From NCBI RefSeq assembly GCF_024505145.1, contig NZ_JANIAA010000006.1:1-64000 (forward strand): a stretch of DNA of 64,000 nt, given 5' to 3'. The notes beneath the pieces are model-generated. The model did no database searches and was not told the origin of the DNA. It saw only the letters and a list, made by a program, of their open reading frames with translations. Below, one piece after another: positions 9,001-16,719 of this stretch. The position numbers and the translations under genes were made by a program. This DNA comes from Streptomyces rugosispiralis. GTDB lineage: Bacteria > Actinomycetota > Actinomycetes > Streptomycetales > Streptomycetaceae. Numbering within the stretch: the stretch's first letter is position 1; each line of letters opens with the position of its first letter.

Positions 9001-10183
9001 TGTGCCGGTGCTGGAGCGCGTCGGCCAGTTCGGGGTAGCCCAGGCACAGCTCGTAGAAGTCGGCGCGGATGCCGAGGACGACGAGCACCGGGGGCGGCTC
9101 GCCGGGGCCGGCGGGGGTGCAGGCGGCGTGGAGGAGCTGGATGAAGGCGCGCCGGCCGGCCTCGTCGGAGCCGAGCGTGAACGCCTCCTCGAACTGGTCC
9201 ACGATCACGACGGGGCGGGGGCCGGAGGACGACGACGTCTCGCGGTCCGCCCATGCGGTGACGGCCTCGCGGGCCGCTTGGGCGAATTGCGGGGTGCCGG
9301 GTTCGGCGGCCGGTTCGGGTGTGGCCGGTTCGCGGGCGGCCGGATCGTTCGCTGCCGGTTTGCCTGTCGTCGGCGCGTCTGCTGGTGGGCCGTCAGCGGC
9401 CTGGCCGTCCGGGTCCGTTTCCGGTTCGTCCGCCGCCGACTCGTCCGCCATGGGGACCACGCGGCCGAGTTCGGGGATGTGGCGGGCCAGCTCCGCGAGC
9501 GGGTCGCCGCCCGGCACGAGTTGCAGTACGCCCCTCGCCCGGCCGTCCCCGTCCCCGTCGCCCGGCGCCCCGGTGCGCAACGCGGGCACCAAACCGGCGT
9601 TCAGCAGCGAGGACTTCCCCGCCCCCGAGGCGCCCACGAGCACGACCAGGCCGCCCGTCCTCTCCGCCGCGTGCAACTGGGTGACGAGGGCGTCCGTGCT
9701 CCGCTCCCGGCCGAAGAACCACCGGGCGTCCTGCCGGCGGTACGAGGCCAGGCCCCGGTACGGGCATACGCCGCCGGGGACCGCCGGGCCCTCGGCCGGG
9801 GGCCCTTCCTCCTCTTCCGCGGCGGGCGCGGGGCGGTCGCCGACCGGGTCGGCCAGCGCACGCTCCCACAGCCGCTGCCAGCGGGCCATGTCGTACAGGC
9901 CCGGGGACACCGGAACGGGCCGCGACCGCCGCGCGTCGGGTATCAGGACGTGCAGGACGGCCGCGAGGGCGGCGAACTGGGCGGGTACGTTCTTTGCTCG
10001 CCGCCAGTCGCTGATCCGCTGGGCGGAGACCCGTACGGGACGCCCCCGCTCGTCGGTTCGCTGGAGCCGGACGACCGCCTCTGCCACGCTCTTGAGGGGA
10101 GGGTTGCCGGCCTCCCTGTACAACAGCGCGAGGCGTTCCGCGAAGGCTATGCGTGCCCCCGAGTCGGAACTCAAGGTCTCCAC
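6038..10183 (-). CDS. HTH-STAND NTPase-WD40 repeat protein (1,381 aa)
   Basis: Order of parts: residues ~12-85 carry a Cro/XRE-like helix-turn-helix (VSAQRISDWRRAKNVPAQF). A PYRGLASY linker typical of nSTAND1 proteins follows, then Walker A GASGAGKSS at 184-192. Next comes a Pro/Ala/Asp-rich low-complexity insert (~240-300), then Walker B VVIVDQFEEAF. A transmembrane helix lies near residue 660 (AVSALVVLAVLAAGTAVVAW). Fourteen WD40 repeats follow, each with the FSPDGRTLA...VRLWDV pattern, enough for two seven-bladed propellers. It is probably a membrane-tethered signalling NTPase with a cytoplasmic HTH; the side on which the propellers lie is unresolved. Start GTG 10183 has an SD abutting it, so TTG 10174 (GGAG 7 nt upstream) is possible. 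Confidence 0.85.
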   Translation of the reverse strand: METLSSDSGARIAFAERLALLYREAGNPPLKSVAEAVVRLQRTDERGRPVRVSAQRISDWRRAKNVPAQFAALAAVLHVLIPDARRSRPVPVSPGLYDMARWQRLWERALADPVGDRPAPAAEEEEGPPAEGPAVPGGVCPYRGLASYRRQDARWFFGRERSTDALVTQLHAAERTGGLVVLVGASGAGKSSLLNAGLVPALRTGAPGDGDGDGRARGVLQLVPGGDPLAELARHIPELGRVVPMADESAADEPETDPDGQAADGPPADAPTTGKPAANDPAAREPATPEPAAEPGTPQFAQAAREAVTAWADRETSSSSGPRPVVIVDQFEEAFTLGSDEAGRRAFIQLLHAACTPAGPGEPPPVLVVLGIRADFYELCLGYPELADALQHRHMVLGPLTTAELREAVTGPAKAVGLELEPGLAELIVREVSADGPRGTHDAGVLPLLSHALLATWQRRKGGRLTLAGYRAAGGIQGAVAATAERAWSSLDSEARTAARLLLLRLVRLGEDTQATRRRGTRHQLARESTDPGKTQESLETLVRARLVTLDAETVEITHEALLHAWPRLRDWIDEDRNDHLVRQRLEEDGRSWEGSNRDSSLLYRGSRLEQAHTWAKTAGGTYLTRSAVEFLAASVRLRKRTVWLRRGAVSALVVLAVLAAGTAVVAWQQRDDAVFEQVATEADRFQNTDPSLSAQLALVAHDLRPHDEATRNRLLSVVNAPLATPLHGHTGAVYLTSFSPNGRLLATASYDRTVRLWDVRDRTRPKPLGKPLTGHTSWVSSAVFSPDGHTLASTGDDGTIRLWDVRDPRHPRPLGAPLSHHDGTIYLLAFSPDGRTLATATENRVVRLWDMRRPGRPKAIGALTGATAAVRSVAFSPDGRTLAAAGDDGSIRLWNMAEPRRPKRIGKTLTGHKDLIHSVAFSPDGRTLASGSADDTVRLWDVGDPRRAEPLGSPLTGHIGPIWSVSFSPDGSMLAVASQDSTASLWNVSDPAYPSQVGEPLAGSSGEMYALGFSPDGRTLATGSGDNTVRLWTIPTSDMVGRMGVFRPDGRVLATAGRDEKVRLWNVDDPNRPVPLGEPFAPGEGSVRELTFTPDGHTLAMMTGNRQVRLWNVTDPTRPVPYKPPLPLRTRFAGALGFTPDGRMMATAYSDNTIQLWDVGDPSHVRRLGKPLTGHRGYVNALVFSPDGRTLASGSADNTIRMWKVTDPRHATPRGGPVTGHLGPVNALVFTPDGHTLASGSDDNTVRLWDVTDPGRVTRLRSPLTGHTDAIVSLTFSQDGNTLASGGNDNAVRLWDVTVPSKATSIGQSLSPNAKTGNFLSFSPHSRMLGVSSGADTVRLWSLDVDEAVRRICSMTRGVLTPEKWDEYLSRLSYAPPCGR

Positions 10184-10757
10184 TCCTTACTTCCCCCGCG
10201 CTGGTCATCCGGACCGGAAAACTCACTTTATATGGCTGACCAGCGACGAAACCGGCAGCGCGAGACCGGAACCTCCTCGGTGGGAGGCGCAGCTGGCAGG
10301 ATCATGACGCGATAGCGCAGCCACTACGAGCCGTCCAGCCAGGCCATCAGCTCAGCGCACGGAGAGACAACCCATGGCACCGCATGTTCTCGGTCAGCTT
10401 TCGCCGCGGTCACGAGATGGCGGTCACGGGCGCGTCGCGTGAGCCCCGGAGATCCGTGAAGCCGCTCCCGTCGGGGACGGCGGTCGGGTCGACCACGGAT
10501 CCGGCCCCCTGATCCGCACCGGTACGGCGCGGATCGGTACCGCTCCAGCGTTCGGCACCGGTCCCCACGAGGGGAGGGACCGGCGCCGGACGTTGTGGCG
10601 GTTCGCCGTCTCCGCTACGTCGGCCGGGCGGGTGCGTCAGCCGGGCGAGTGCGTCGGCTGAGCGCGTGCGTCAGCCGGGCGGGTACGTCGGCCGGGCGCG
10701 TACGTCAGCCGGGCGCGTTACGTCAGCCGGGCGGGTGCGTACGCGGGGCGGCGTGCG
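10184..10757. other. 574-bp intergenic region with a degenerate ~20-bp tandem repeat
   Basis: No gene is supported here. From about 10617 to 10752 the sequence repeats a unit of the form CGTCRGCCGGGCGSGT(G) roughly seven times at ~17-21-bp steps. The remainder (10184-10616) has no recognisable RNA or promoter beyond the upstream region of the WD40 gene, whose start is at 10183. Confidence 0.6.
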
Positions 10758-10988
10758 TCATCTGGGCGCGGCGGGCCAGTCGTCGGGGCCGCCGCCGTTC
10801 CATTCGATCAGCTCGGGGTTGTCGAGGGGCGCGTCCTCTTCCGCCACACCCGCGCGGTGCAGGAGCCGCCGGAGCTCGTCCGGGCTCACCACCACTCCGA
10901 CGTCGGCGCCGTCGATCAGCACACGGCGGCGGCCGTCCAGCGGTTCGTCCACCACGACGCGAGGCGGGGCCGGGGTCTTGTCCTCCAT
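10758..10988 (-). CDS. Conserved small hypothetical protein (76 aa)
   Basis: This small acidic soluble protein begins MEDKTPAPPRVVVDEPLDGRRRVLIDGADVG and ends in a Trp/Pro-rich tail (IEWNGGGPDDWPA). I do not recognise a family with a known function, though proteins of this look are common in Streptomyces. It has a strand-turn-strand opening (RRVLIDGADVGVVVSPDEL) followed by a helix (RRLLHRAGV). The start ATG at 10988 has good streptomycete codon bias behind it. It is a single gene with repeats downstream (10617-10752). Confidence 0.65.
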   Translation of the reverse strand: MEDKTPAPPRVVVDEPLDGRRRVLIDGADVGVVVSPDELRRLLHRAGVAEEDAPLDNPELIEWNGGGPDDWPAAPR

Positions 10989-11164
10989 AGGACCAGGCTC
11001 GCCGCTTACGGCGCCGACCGCACCTCGGGCGGGACGTCCCGATGAACGGGGGTGCCGACGAAACCGTGGCCTACGCGCGAGGGCCCGGGACCGATGATCG
11101 GTCCCAGACCCTCTGTCATACGGGTGTCATACGGGTGTCATACGGTTCGTATCGGTCGCGCCGG

Positions 11165-11290
11165 TCAGCCGCAGTTGCCGCCGCACTGGCACGAGCCGCC
11201 GGACTGACAGCCGCAGCCGCAGCCCGAGCCGCAGCCGCATGCGCCGACGGGTTGGGTCGGAGCGGGTTCGGGCTTCGAGAGGTCCGCCAT
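11165..11290 (-). CDS. Cysteine-rich 41-aa peptide (metallothionein-like)
   Basis: This tiny gene starts with ATG at 11290 and has a very strong GGAGGAGG site 5-12 nt upstream; it stops with TGA at 11165-11167. The 41-residue product has a polar/Pro N-terminus (MADLSKPEPAPTQPVGA). A Gly/Cys-rich tail follows, with eight cysteines in CxC, CxCxC and CxxxC arrangements, and no aromatic or hydrophobic core. That composition suggests a metal-binding or thiol-buffer peptide, but no metal-specific regulator is adjacent. It has no leader-peptide-like modification enzymes nearby, so a RiPP precursor is less likely. The next gene upstream on the same strand is phoU. Confidence 0.7.
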   Translation of the reverse strand: MADLSKPEPAPTQPVGACGCGSGCGCGCQSGGSCQCGGNCG

Positions 11291-11435
11291 GCGTCTCCTC
11301 CTCCGGAGAGGTGTCACGTCACCTGTGCTCATGGTGCCGACGACCCGGCGGCCGAGCGCAGGGGCGCGTCGACGGCGCTTCGATGCACACCGCCGCGGAC
11401 GCTCACGCCCCGTCGCCGCTCGCGCCCCTCGACGG

Positions 11436-12113
11436 TCACGCCCCCTCGACGTCCCCCTGCTGCGATATCTCGTCGGCGTGCTCGCCGGTGACCAGGTAGA
11501 CCACGCGCTTGGCGACCGAGACCGCGTGGTCCGCGAACCGCTCGTAGTAGCGGCCCAGCAGCGTGACGTCCACGGCCGTCTCGATGCCGTGCTTCCAGCG
11601 GTCGTCCATCAGGTGCTGGAAGAGGGTGCGGTGCAGCAGGTCCATCGCGTCGTCGTCCTGCTCCAGCTGGAGCGCGAGGTCGACGTCCTTGGTGATGATG
11701 ACCTCGGCGGCCTTCGCCATCAGCCGCTGGGCGAGCTGGCCCATCTCCAGGATCGTGGCGTGCAGATCGTGCGGCACGGCCGAGTCCGGGAAGCGGAGCC
11801 GGGCCAGCTTGGCGACGTGCTGCGCCAGGTCGCCGGAGCGCTCCAGGTCGGCGCTCATCCGCAGGCTGGTCACCACGATCCGCAGATCGGTGGCGACCGG
11901 CTGCTGCCGGGCGAGCAGGGCTATCGCCCGTCCCTCCAGATCCCGCTGCAGATCATCGACCTTCTCGTCGGCGGCGATGACGCTCTCGGCGAGCTTGAGG
12001 TCCGCGTCGAGAATGGCAGTGGTGGCACGGCCGATGGCCGAACCGACGAGCCGGGCCATGTCGACCAGGCCGTCCCCGATCGAATCGAGCTCCTCGTGGT
12101 ACGCGTCCCGCAT
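11436..12113 (-). CDS. phoU: PhoU, phosphate signalling accessory protein
   Basis: This is a 225-aa protein with two PhoU helical-bundle repeats: MRDAYHEELDSIGDGLVDMARLVG (first) and MGQLAQRLMAKAAEVIITKDVDLA (second), each with the E/D-x3-D metal-site pattern. PhoU couples the Pst phosphate transporter to the PhoR kinase and keeps the Pho regulon off in high phosphate. ATG 12113 is chosen with AAAGAGGT upstream; a GTG precedes it immediately. It is divergent from phoR-phoP, with the PHO boxes between them, so both directions are probably PhoP-controlled. Confidence 0.92.
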   Translation of the reverse strand: MRDAYHEELDSIGDGLVDMARLVGSAIGRATTAILDADLKLAESVIAADEKVDDLQRDLEGRAIALLARQQPVATDLRIVVTSLRMSADLERSGDLAQHVAKLARLRFPDSAVPHDLHATILEMGQLAQRLMAKAAEVIITKDVDLALQLEQDDDAMDLLHRTLFQHLMDDRWKHGIETAVDVTLLGRYYERFADHAVSVAKRVVYLVTGEHADEISQQGDVEGA

Positions 12114-12268
12114 CACTGACCTCTTTCACTGACTCTCGGTGACGATCTTTGACAGGCTCTGACAGTTTTCCTGGCAGTCCTCCGTGGCTCATGCCCCGGG
12201 GCCCCACACTTCCACGCTCCGGCCGAAACGCGTCCGCTTCCGGCATCGGGCGTTAATCACACCTGATG

Positions 12269-12364
12269 CACAGGTGAACTCTCGGCAACGCGGCCCAGGC
12301 CGCCCCGTGTGGCACCCGCTCGACGAAACGTCCGGAGTGAACCGATACCGACTCCTCGGTGAAC
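12269..12364. promoter_or_regulatory. PHO boxes in the phoU/phoR intergenic region
   Basis: Read on the minus strand there are 11-bp units resembling the Streptomyces PhoP consensus G(G/T)TCAYYYR(G/C)G. They are GTTCACCGAGG (12354-12364), GTTCACTCCGG (12332-12342) and GTTCACCTGTG (12269-12279). The first two are exactly 22 bp apart, two unit lengths. An 18-bp direct repeat (GGTGAACTCTCGGCAACG) occurs at about 12273 and 12358 and contains two of them. PhoP-dependent autoregulation is the natural reading. Confidence 0.65.
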
Positions 12365-12437
12365 TCTCGGCAACGTATGACCGAGGGGATCGTCACGGGG
12401 CTGTGGAGGGGTCTCGCCGCCCGCATAACCTGGACGC

Positions 12438-13733
12438 ATGAACGTGAACGCGGCGATCGCCGCAGTGGCGGCGCTCGCCGGGTTGTGCACCGGCGTCATC
12501 GCCATGCTGGCGTTCCGCTGGAGCGAGCGTGAACAGGCGAAGCCTACGCGCTCCTCGCTGCATACCGACGCCGTGTTGCCGCCCGGCGTGGACACAGTGC
12601 TCTCGGTACTGCGTTCCTCGGCCGTCGTCCTCGACGAAGCGGACGCCGTCGTCAAGGCGAGTTCGGCCGCGTACGCGCTGGGCCTGGTGCGCGGCGGCAA
12701 GCTGGCGGTCGAACCGATGCTGGCGATGGCCCGCGACACCCGGCGGGACGGCGAGATCCGGCAGATCGAGCTCGATCTGCCGCGCCGTGGCACCGGCCGG
12801 GGCGGCGACGCGCTCGCGGTCTCCGCCAGAGTGGCCCCGCTGGGCTCCCGGCTGGTCCTGCTGCTCGTGGAGGACCTCACCGAGGCCCGCCGGATCGAGG
12901 CCGTACGACGCGACTTCGTCGCCAACGTCAGCCATGAGCTAAAGACCCCGGTCGGCGCGCTGTCCCTGCTGTCCGAGGCCGTGATGGACGCGTCCGACGA
13001 CCCGGAGGCGGTCACCCGCTTCGCCGGGCGGATGCAGGTCGAGGCCACCCGCCTGACCAGCCTGGTCCAGGAGCTCATCGACCTCTCCCGGGTGCAGAAC
13101 GACGACCCGCTGGAGGACGCCGAGCCGGTCCGGGTGGACGAACTCGTCGCCGAGGCCATCGACCGGTGCCGTCACCAGGCGGGTACCAAACAGATCACGA
13201 TGGCCACGGGCGGCACCGCCGAGCTGCACGTCTGGGGCAACCGAGGCCAGCTGGCCGCCGCACTCGGCAATCTCGTCGAGAACGCGGTCAACTACAGCCC
13301 GGCCCGCACCCGCGTCGGCATCGCCGCCCGCCGCATCCCCGCGACCGGCGGCGACCTGATCGAGATCGCCGTGACCGACCAGGGCATAGGCATCTCCGAG
13401 AAGGACCGCGAGCGGATCTTCGAGCGCTTCTACCGAGTCGACCCCGCCCGCTCGCGGCAGACCGGCGGAACCGGGCTCGGGCTCGCCATCGTCAAGCATG
13501 TGGCCGCCTCGCACGGCGGGGAGGTCACCGTGTGGAGCGCCGAGGGACAGGGCTCCACCTTCACCCTGAGACTCCCGGAAGCCGGTGCGGCGCGGGACCG
13601 GGATCGCTCGCGGAGCGAGACGCGCGAGTCGAGCGAGTCGTACGACACCGGAGACCTCGATGGCGAGGACCACGGTCGGCCGTACGAGACCTTCACCAAT
13701 GAACCACTCTCAGCCCCGGAGGTCCTTCCGTGA
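12438..13733 (+). CDS. phoR: PhoR sensor histidine kinase (SenX3-like)
   Basis: This 431-aa kinase has an N-terminal membrane helix (AAIAAVAALAGLCTGVIAML), a ~100-residue PAS-like region, and a HisKA domain with the phospho-acceptor His in VANVSHELKTPVG. Its HATPase_c domain has N-box NLVENAVNYSP, G1 DQGIGI and G2 GTGLGLAI. The C-terminal ~50 residues are an acidic/Ser-Arg tail. It has only one clear membrane helix and no large periplasmic sensor, as in SenX3/PhoR of actinomycetes, which senses phosphate through PhoU/Pst. Its stop overlaps the phoP start by 4 bases (GTGA), so translation is coupled. Confidence 0.92.
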   Translation: MNVNAAIAAVAALAGLCTGVIAMLAFRWSEREQAKPTRSSLHTDAVLPPGVDTVLSVLRSSAVVLDEADAVVKASSAAYALGLVRGGKLAVEPMLAMARDTRRDGEIRQIELDLPRRGTGRGGDALAVSARVAPLGSRLVLLLVEDLTEARRIEAVRRDFVANVSHELKTPVGALSLLSEAVMDASDDPEAVTRFAGRMQVEATRLTSLVQELIDLSRVQNDDPLEDAEPVRVDELVAEAIDRCRHQAGTKQITMATGGTAELHVWGNRGQLAAALGNLVENAVNYSPARTRVGIAARRIPATGGDLIEIAVTDQGIGISEKDRERIFERFYRVDPARSRQTGGTGLGLAIVKHVAASHGGEVTVWSAEGQGSTFTLRLPEAGAARDRDRSRSETRESSESYDTGDLDGEDHGRPYETFTNEPLSAPEVLP

Positions 13734-14410
13734 CCCGAGTTCTGGTCGTCGAGGACGAGGAATCGTTCAGCGACGCGCTGTCGTACATGCTTCGCAAGGA
13801 GGGCTTCGAGGTCGCGATCGCGACGACGGGCCCCGAGGGGCTCGATGAGTTCGAGCGGAACGGCGCCGACCTGGTGCTGCTCGACCTGATGCTGCCGGGC
13901 CTGCCCGGTACGGAGGTCTGCCGCCAGCTGCGCGGCCGGTCCAACGTCCCGGTGATCATGGTGACCGCCAAGGACAGCGAGATCGACAAGGTGGTCGGGC
14001 TGGAAATAGGCGCCGACGACTATGTGACCAAGCCCTTCTCCTCGCGTGAGCTGGTCGCCCGGATCAGAGCCGTGCTGCGCCGCCGCGGCGAGCCGGAGGA
14101 GGTCACCCCGGCCGCCCTGGAGGCCGGACCGGTGCGGATGGACGTCGACCGGCACGTGGTCACGGTCGGCGGCGGCAAGGTGGACCTCCCGCTCAAGGAG
14201 TTCGACCTGCTGGAGATGCTGCTCCGCAACGCGGGCCGGGTGCTGACCCGGATGCAGCTGATCGACCGCGTCTGGGGCGCGGACTACGTGGGCGACACCA
14301 AGACCCTCGACGTCCACGTCAAGCGCCTCCGGGCCAAGATCGAGCCGGATCCGGGTGCGCCTCGGTACCTGGTGACGGTGCGGGGTCTGGGCTACAAGTT
14401 CGAGCCGTAA
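13730..14410 (+). CDS. phoP: PhoP response regulator (OmpR family)
   Basis: This is a 226-aa regulator. The receiver domain (residues 1-120) has acidic residues in VVEDEES, phospho-acceptor Asp52 (VLLDLMLPG), the conserved Thr in MVTAKD and Lys in VTKPFS. The winged-helix output domain spans ~130-226, with recognition helix TKTLDVHVKRLRAKIE. It activates phosphate-scavenging genes and represses antibiotic genes in Streptomyces. Start GTG 13730 overlaps phoR. The last 77 bp, covering the final 23 codons and stop, are repeated exactly at 14519-14595. Confidence 0.93.
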   Translation: MTRVLVVEDEESFSDALSYMLRKEGFEVAIATTGPEGLDEFERNGADLVLLDLMLPGLPGTEVCRQLRGRSNVPVIMVTAKDSEIDKVVGLEIGADDYVTKPFSSRELVARIRAVLRRRGEPEEVTPAALEAGPVRMDVDRHVVTVGGGKVDLPLKEFDLLEMLLRNAGRVLTRMQLIDRVWGADYVGDTKTLDVHVKRLRAKIEPDPGAPRYLVTVRGLGYKFEP

Positions 14411-14595
14411 AACCGGGCCTGAGCCCCGGACCGCCGGACGGAGTCCGGCACAGCGTGCCGAAGCCCGTGAGGCCCGCCAGGGCCGAGCGGTGCGAGGGGC
14501 GCACGCGGAAGGGGGGGCTCGAGCCGGATCCGGGTGCGCCTCGGTACCTGGTGACGGTGCGGGGTCTGGGCTACAAGTTCGAGCCGTAAAACCGG
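14340..14595. repeat. 77-bp perfect direct repeat of the phoP 3' end
   Basis: Bases 14340-14416 (last 23 codons of phoP, stop codon and 6 bases beyond) recur without mismatch at 14519-14595. The offset is 179 bp. The second copy is preceded by a G-rich run and is not in an open gene. The intervening 102 bp are a GC-rich spacer without a gene. It looks like a recent local duplication or gene-conversion scar. Confidence 0.9.
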
Positions 14596-14690
14596 CCCGG
14601 TCGAGCCGTACGGCCTCGTCGAGCAGTAAGTCGAGCAGTAAGTCGAGCCGTGGACAGACCGGCTCGGACGAGCCGGAAACAGACCGGCTC

Positions 14691-14736
14691 ATGCGCGAGG
14701 GCGGCCCTGGAAAGGTCCAGGGCCGCCCTCGCGCAT
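14691..14736. terminator. Strong bidirectional hairpin terminator
   Basis: A 20-bp perfect stem (14691-14710 with 14717-14736, arms beginning ATGCGCGAGGGCGG) closes a 6-nt loop AAAGGT. There is no U-tract, as usual in Streptomyces. It sits between the convergent phoP and lipoprotein genes and can serve both. Confidence 0.8.
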
Positions 14737-14780
14737 GTCCGGGCGGGTCTCAGGGACCCGCGGAGACCCGCGGACGGGTC

Positions 14781-15491
14781 TCAGTGACCGCCGCCGTTCG
14801 GGGTGGGTTCACCGGAGGCGATGCCGTTCGGGGCGCCGCCGCTCTCCTCGCCGCCGGGCTGGCCGCTCGCCGTGCCGGACGGAGTGCCACTGGGCTTACC
14901 ACTGGCGGTGCCAGTGGGCGTGCCACTCGGCTTGCCGCTGGGCGTCGCCGAGCCCGAGGGCTTGACGGCCGGCAGCTCGGACGGGCCCCAGCCCTTGAAG
15001 TAGCTCTTCGCCGGGACCACGAACGCGGTGATCGGGATGTTGCCGGTCGAGCTGAGGTCGAAGACGACCCGCTGCGCGTCGCCGTCCCGGGTGGCCTCGC
15101 GCCCGTCGCTGATGACGGCGGAGGCGTTGCCCTCGCCGCCGAAGGCCACCGAGCCGCCGTGCGGGACCACGACCGCACCCTTGCTGCCCTTGGCCGGGGA
15201 CAGCTTCACCCGGGCGCTGGTGCCGGGGAGGGTGATGGCCTTGACGGTCTGGTCGTTCTTGCCGTTGTTGAAGATCCGGCCGGTGACGACGGCCGGGCCC
15301 TTGGCCGTGCGGTCCGGCTGGGTCACCACGGTGGCGTTCTGGATCTTGATGTCCCCGACGGACGTCGCGGCGTTGTCGGGCTTGACCTCCAGCGTCTGCG
15401 CGTCGTTCCCGGCTCCGCAGGCGGAGAGCGGGGCGACCGAGACCACGATGGCGGCTGCGGCGAGGGCGCCGCGTCGAAGGCTGCTGCTCAC
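14781..15491 (-). CDS. Secreted lipoprotein, DUF461-like
   Basis: The protein has 236 aa. It has a signal peptide with a lipobox LSAC (Cys at about residue 25), so it is probably anchored in the outer face of the membrane. A ~140-residue beta-rich domain follows (IQNATVVTQPDRTAKGPAVVTGRIFNNG...), resembling the DUF461/copper-chaperone-like fold. The Ser/Pro/Thr/Gly tail (GKPSGTPTGTASGKPSGTPSG) is low complexity. No Met/His copper motif is seen, so a copper role is not claimed. Its position next to phoRP is conserved in Streptomyces from memory. Confidence 0.75.
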   Translation of the reverse strand: MSSSLRRGALAAAAIVVSVAPLSACGAGNDAQTLEVKPDNAATSVGDIKIQNATVVTQPDRTAKGPAVVTGRIFNNGKNDQTVKAITLPGTSARVKLSPAKGSKGAVVVPHGGSVAFGGEGNASAVISDGREATRDGDAQRVVFDLSSTGNIPITAFVVPAKSYFKGWGPSELPAVKPSGSATPSGKPSGTPTGTASGKPSGTPSGTASGQPGGEESGGAPNGIASGEPTPNGGGH

Positions 15492-16135
15492 GGCGGCGGC
15501 ATCTCCTAGGACGAGGTAAAGGTTGGATCAGCGCGCTTAGATTACCGATCCGCCCTCTTCGGCCCGCACCCGACCCGCCCCAAGGCGATCGGCCCCCGGG
15601 GCGGCACGCCCGTACGCTGCCGGTTCGGCCGTGGTTCCGGTGTGGTTCCGCCGTGGTTCGGACATGGTTCCGGCGCGCTTCCCGCATGCGTTACGCCGTC
15701 CGTACCGCGCCGTGCCGAAGTCCCGAATATCGGCTCGACCGGCCGCGCGGGAGATTATCGGTAAGGAATCCATGCATGTGCGAGAATTGATCACAGACTT
15801 GATCCGCTCTGTGTGATCAACTCTGTGATCAATTCGCGAATCGGGGCCGGGTCCCTCGCTCCTGATCCGAACGGAGTAGCGGAAGTCCATCGACTGGACT
15901 CCGGCAAAACGGGACGTACGACCACTCGTCCGGGCTTCTTCCGGCACGTAACGGGCGGGTTTCCGGGTGCCCGGACAGCGGCTCCCACCTGCGAATACCC
16001 GGTTCCGCGGGCCTCGCGCAGCACGTTCCTGCCGCACTTGTCAAGCCCCGAGATATGCCCTGACCTGCGAAAACGCCATTCAGAAGAAGGCGTTCCCGTG
16101 TTACCCTGGATAGCCACGGAAGGGGTACCTGTCAC
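15492..16135. other. 644-bp intergenic region with a long inverted repeat
   Basis: No gene is seen between the lipoprotein and carD. At 15781-15838 there is a near-perfect 17-bp inverted repeat. Its core arms are GAATTGATCACAGA at 15784-15797 and TCTGTGATCAATTC at 15822-15835. They enclose an additional TGTGATCA at 15812-15819. Short direct repeats of GTGGTTCCG occur at about 15630-15680. The carD leader (16080-16135) probably holds its promoter, but I cannot assign -35/-10 with confidence. Confidence 0.6.
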
Positions 16136-16618
16136 ATGACGTTCAAGGTTGGCGACACCGTGGTCTATCCCCATCACGGGGCCGCGCTGATCGAGGCCAT
16201 CGAAACTCGCCAGATCAAAGGCGTGGACAAGACCTACTTGGTGCTGAAGGTCGCCCAGGGTGACCTGACGGTTCGCGTGCCGGCGGACAATGCGGAGTTT
16301 GTCGGTGTGCGTGATGTGGTCGGCCAGGACGGGCTGGACCGGGTCTTCGAGGTGCTGCGCGCACCGTATGCGGAAGAACCGACGAACTGGTCCCGTCGCT
16401 ACAAGGCAAATCTCGAGAAGCTCGCCTCCGGCGATGTGATCAAGGTTGCCGAGGTCGTGCGTGACCTGTGGCGCCGAGAGCGTGAGCGCGGACTCTCCGC
16501 CGGTGAGAAGCGCATGCTCGCCAAGGCCCGCCAGATCCTGGTGAGCGAGCTCGCCCTCGCCGAGAGCACCAACGAAGACAAGGCCGAGGCCCTGCTTGAC
16601 GAGGTTCTCGCGTCCTGA
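16136..16618 (+). CDS. carD: CarD/CdnL family RNA polymerase-binding regulator
   Basis: This 160-aa protein stabilises open promoter complexes by binding the RNA polymerase beta subunit. The N-terminal Tudor-like RNAP-interaction domain (residues 1-55: [27 protein letters not shown]) is followed by a helical DNA-binding domain ([41 protein letters not shown]) with the usual minor-groove Trp (LWRRE). It is essential in mycobacteria and conserved upstream of ispD/ispF in Streptomyces. ATG 16136 is preceded by GGAAGGGG. Confidence 0.93.
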   Translation: MTFKVGDTVVYPHHGAALIEAIETRQIKGVDKTYLVLKVAQGDLTVRVPADNAEFVGVRDVVGQDGLDRVFEVLRAPYAEEPTNWSRRYKANLEKLASGDVIKVAEVVRDLWRRERERGLSAGEKRMLAKARQILVSELALAESTNEDKAEALLDEVLAS

Positions 16619-16719
16619 CAAATCAATGCCGTGGTGCCCGAGTGACTCAGACGTGAATTCCCGCTAAATCGTCTGTCGCCGGGCGCTGCGGCATGCGTAC
16701 ACACCGGACGTCGTTGATC

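Noticed and set aside
6206-10315. Long plus-strand open frames across the WD40 gene
   Set aside because: The repetitive composition mirrors the WD40 repeats in antisense; the minus-strand frame has clear domain motifs.
11165-11290. RiPP precursor peptide
   Set aside because: No modification enzyme, protease or transporter of a RiPP type lies nearby, and the Cys-Gly tail is more like a metal-binding peptide.
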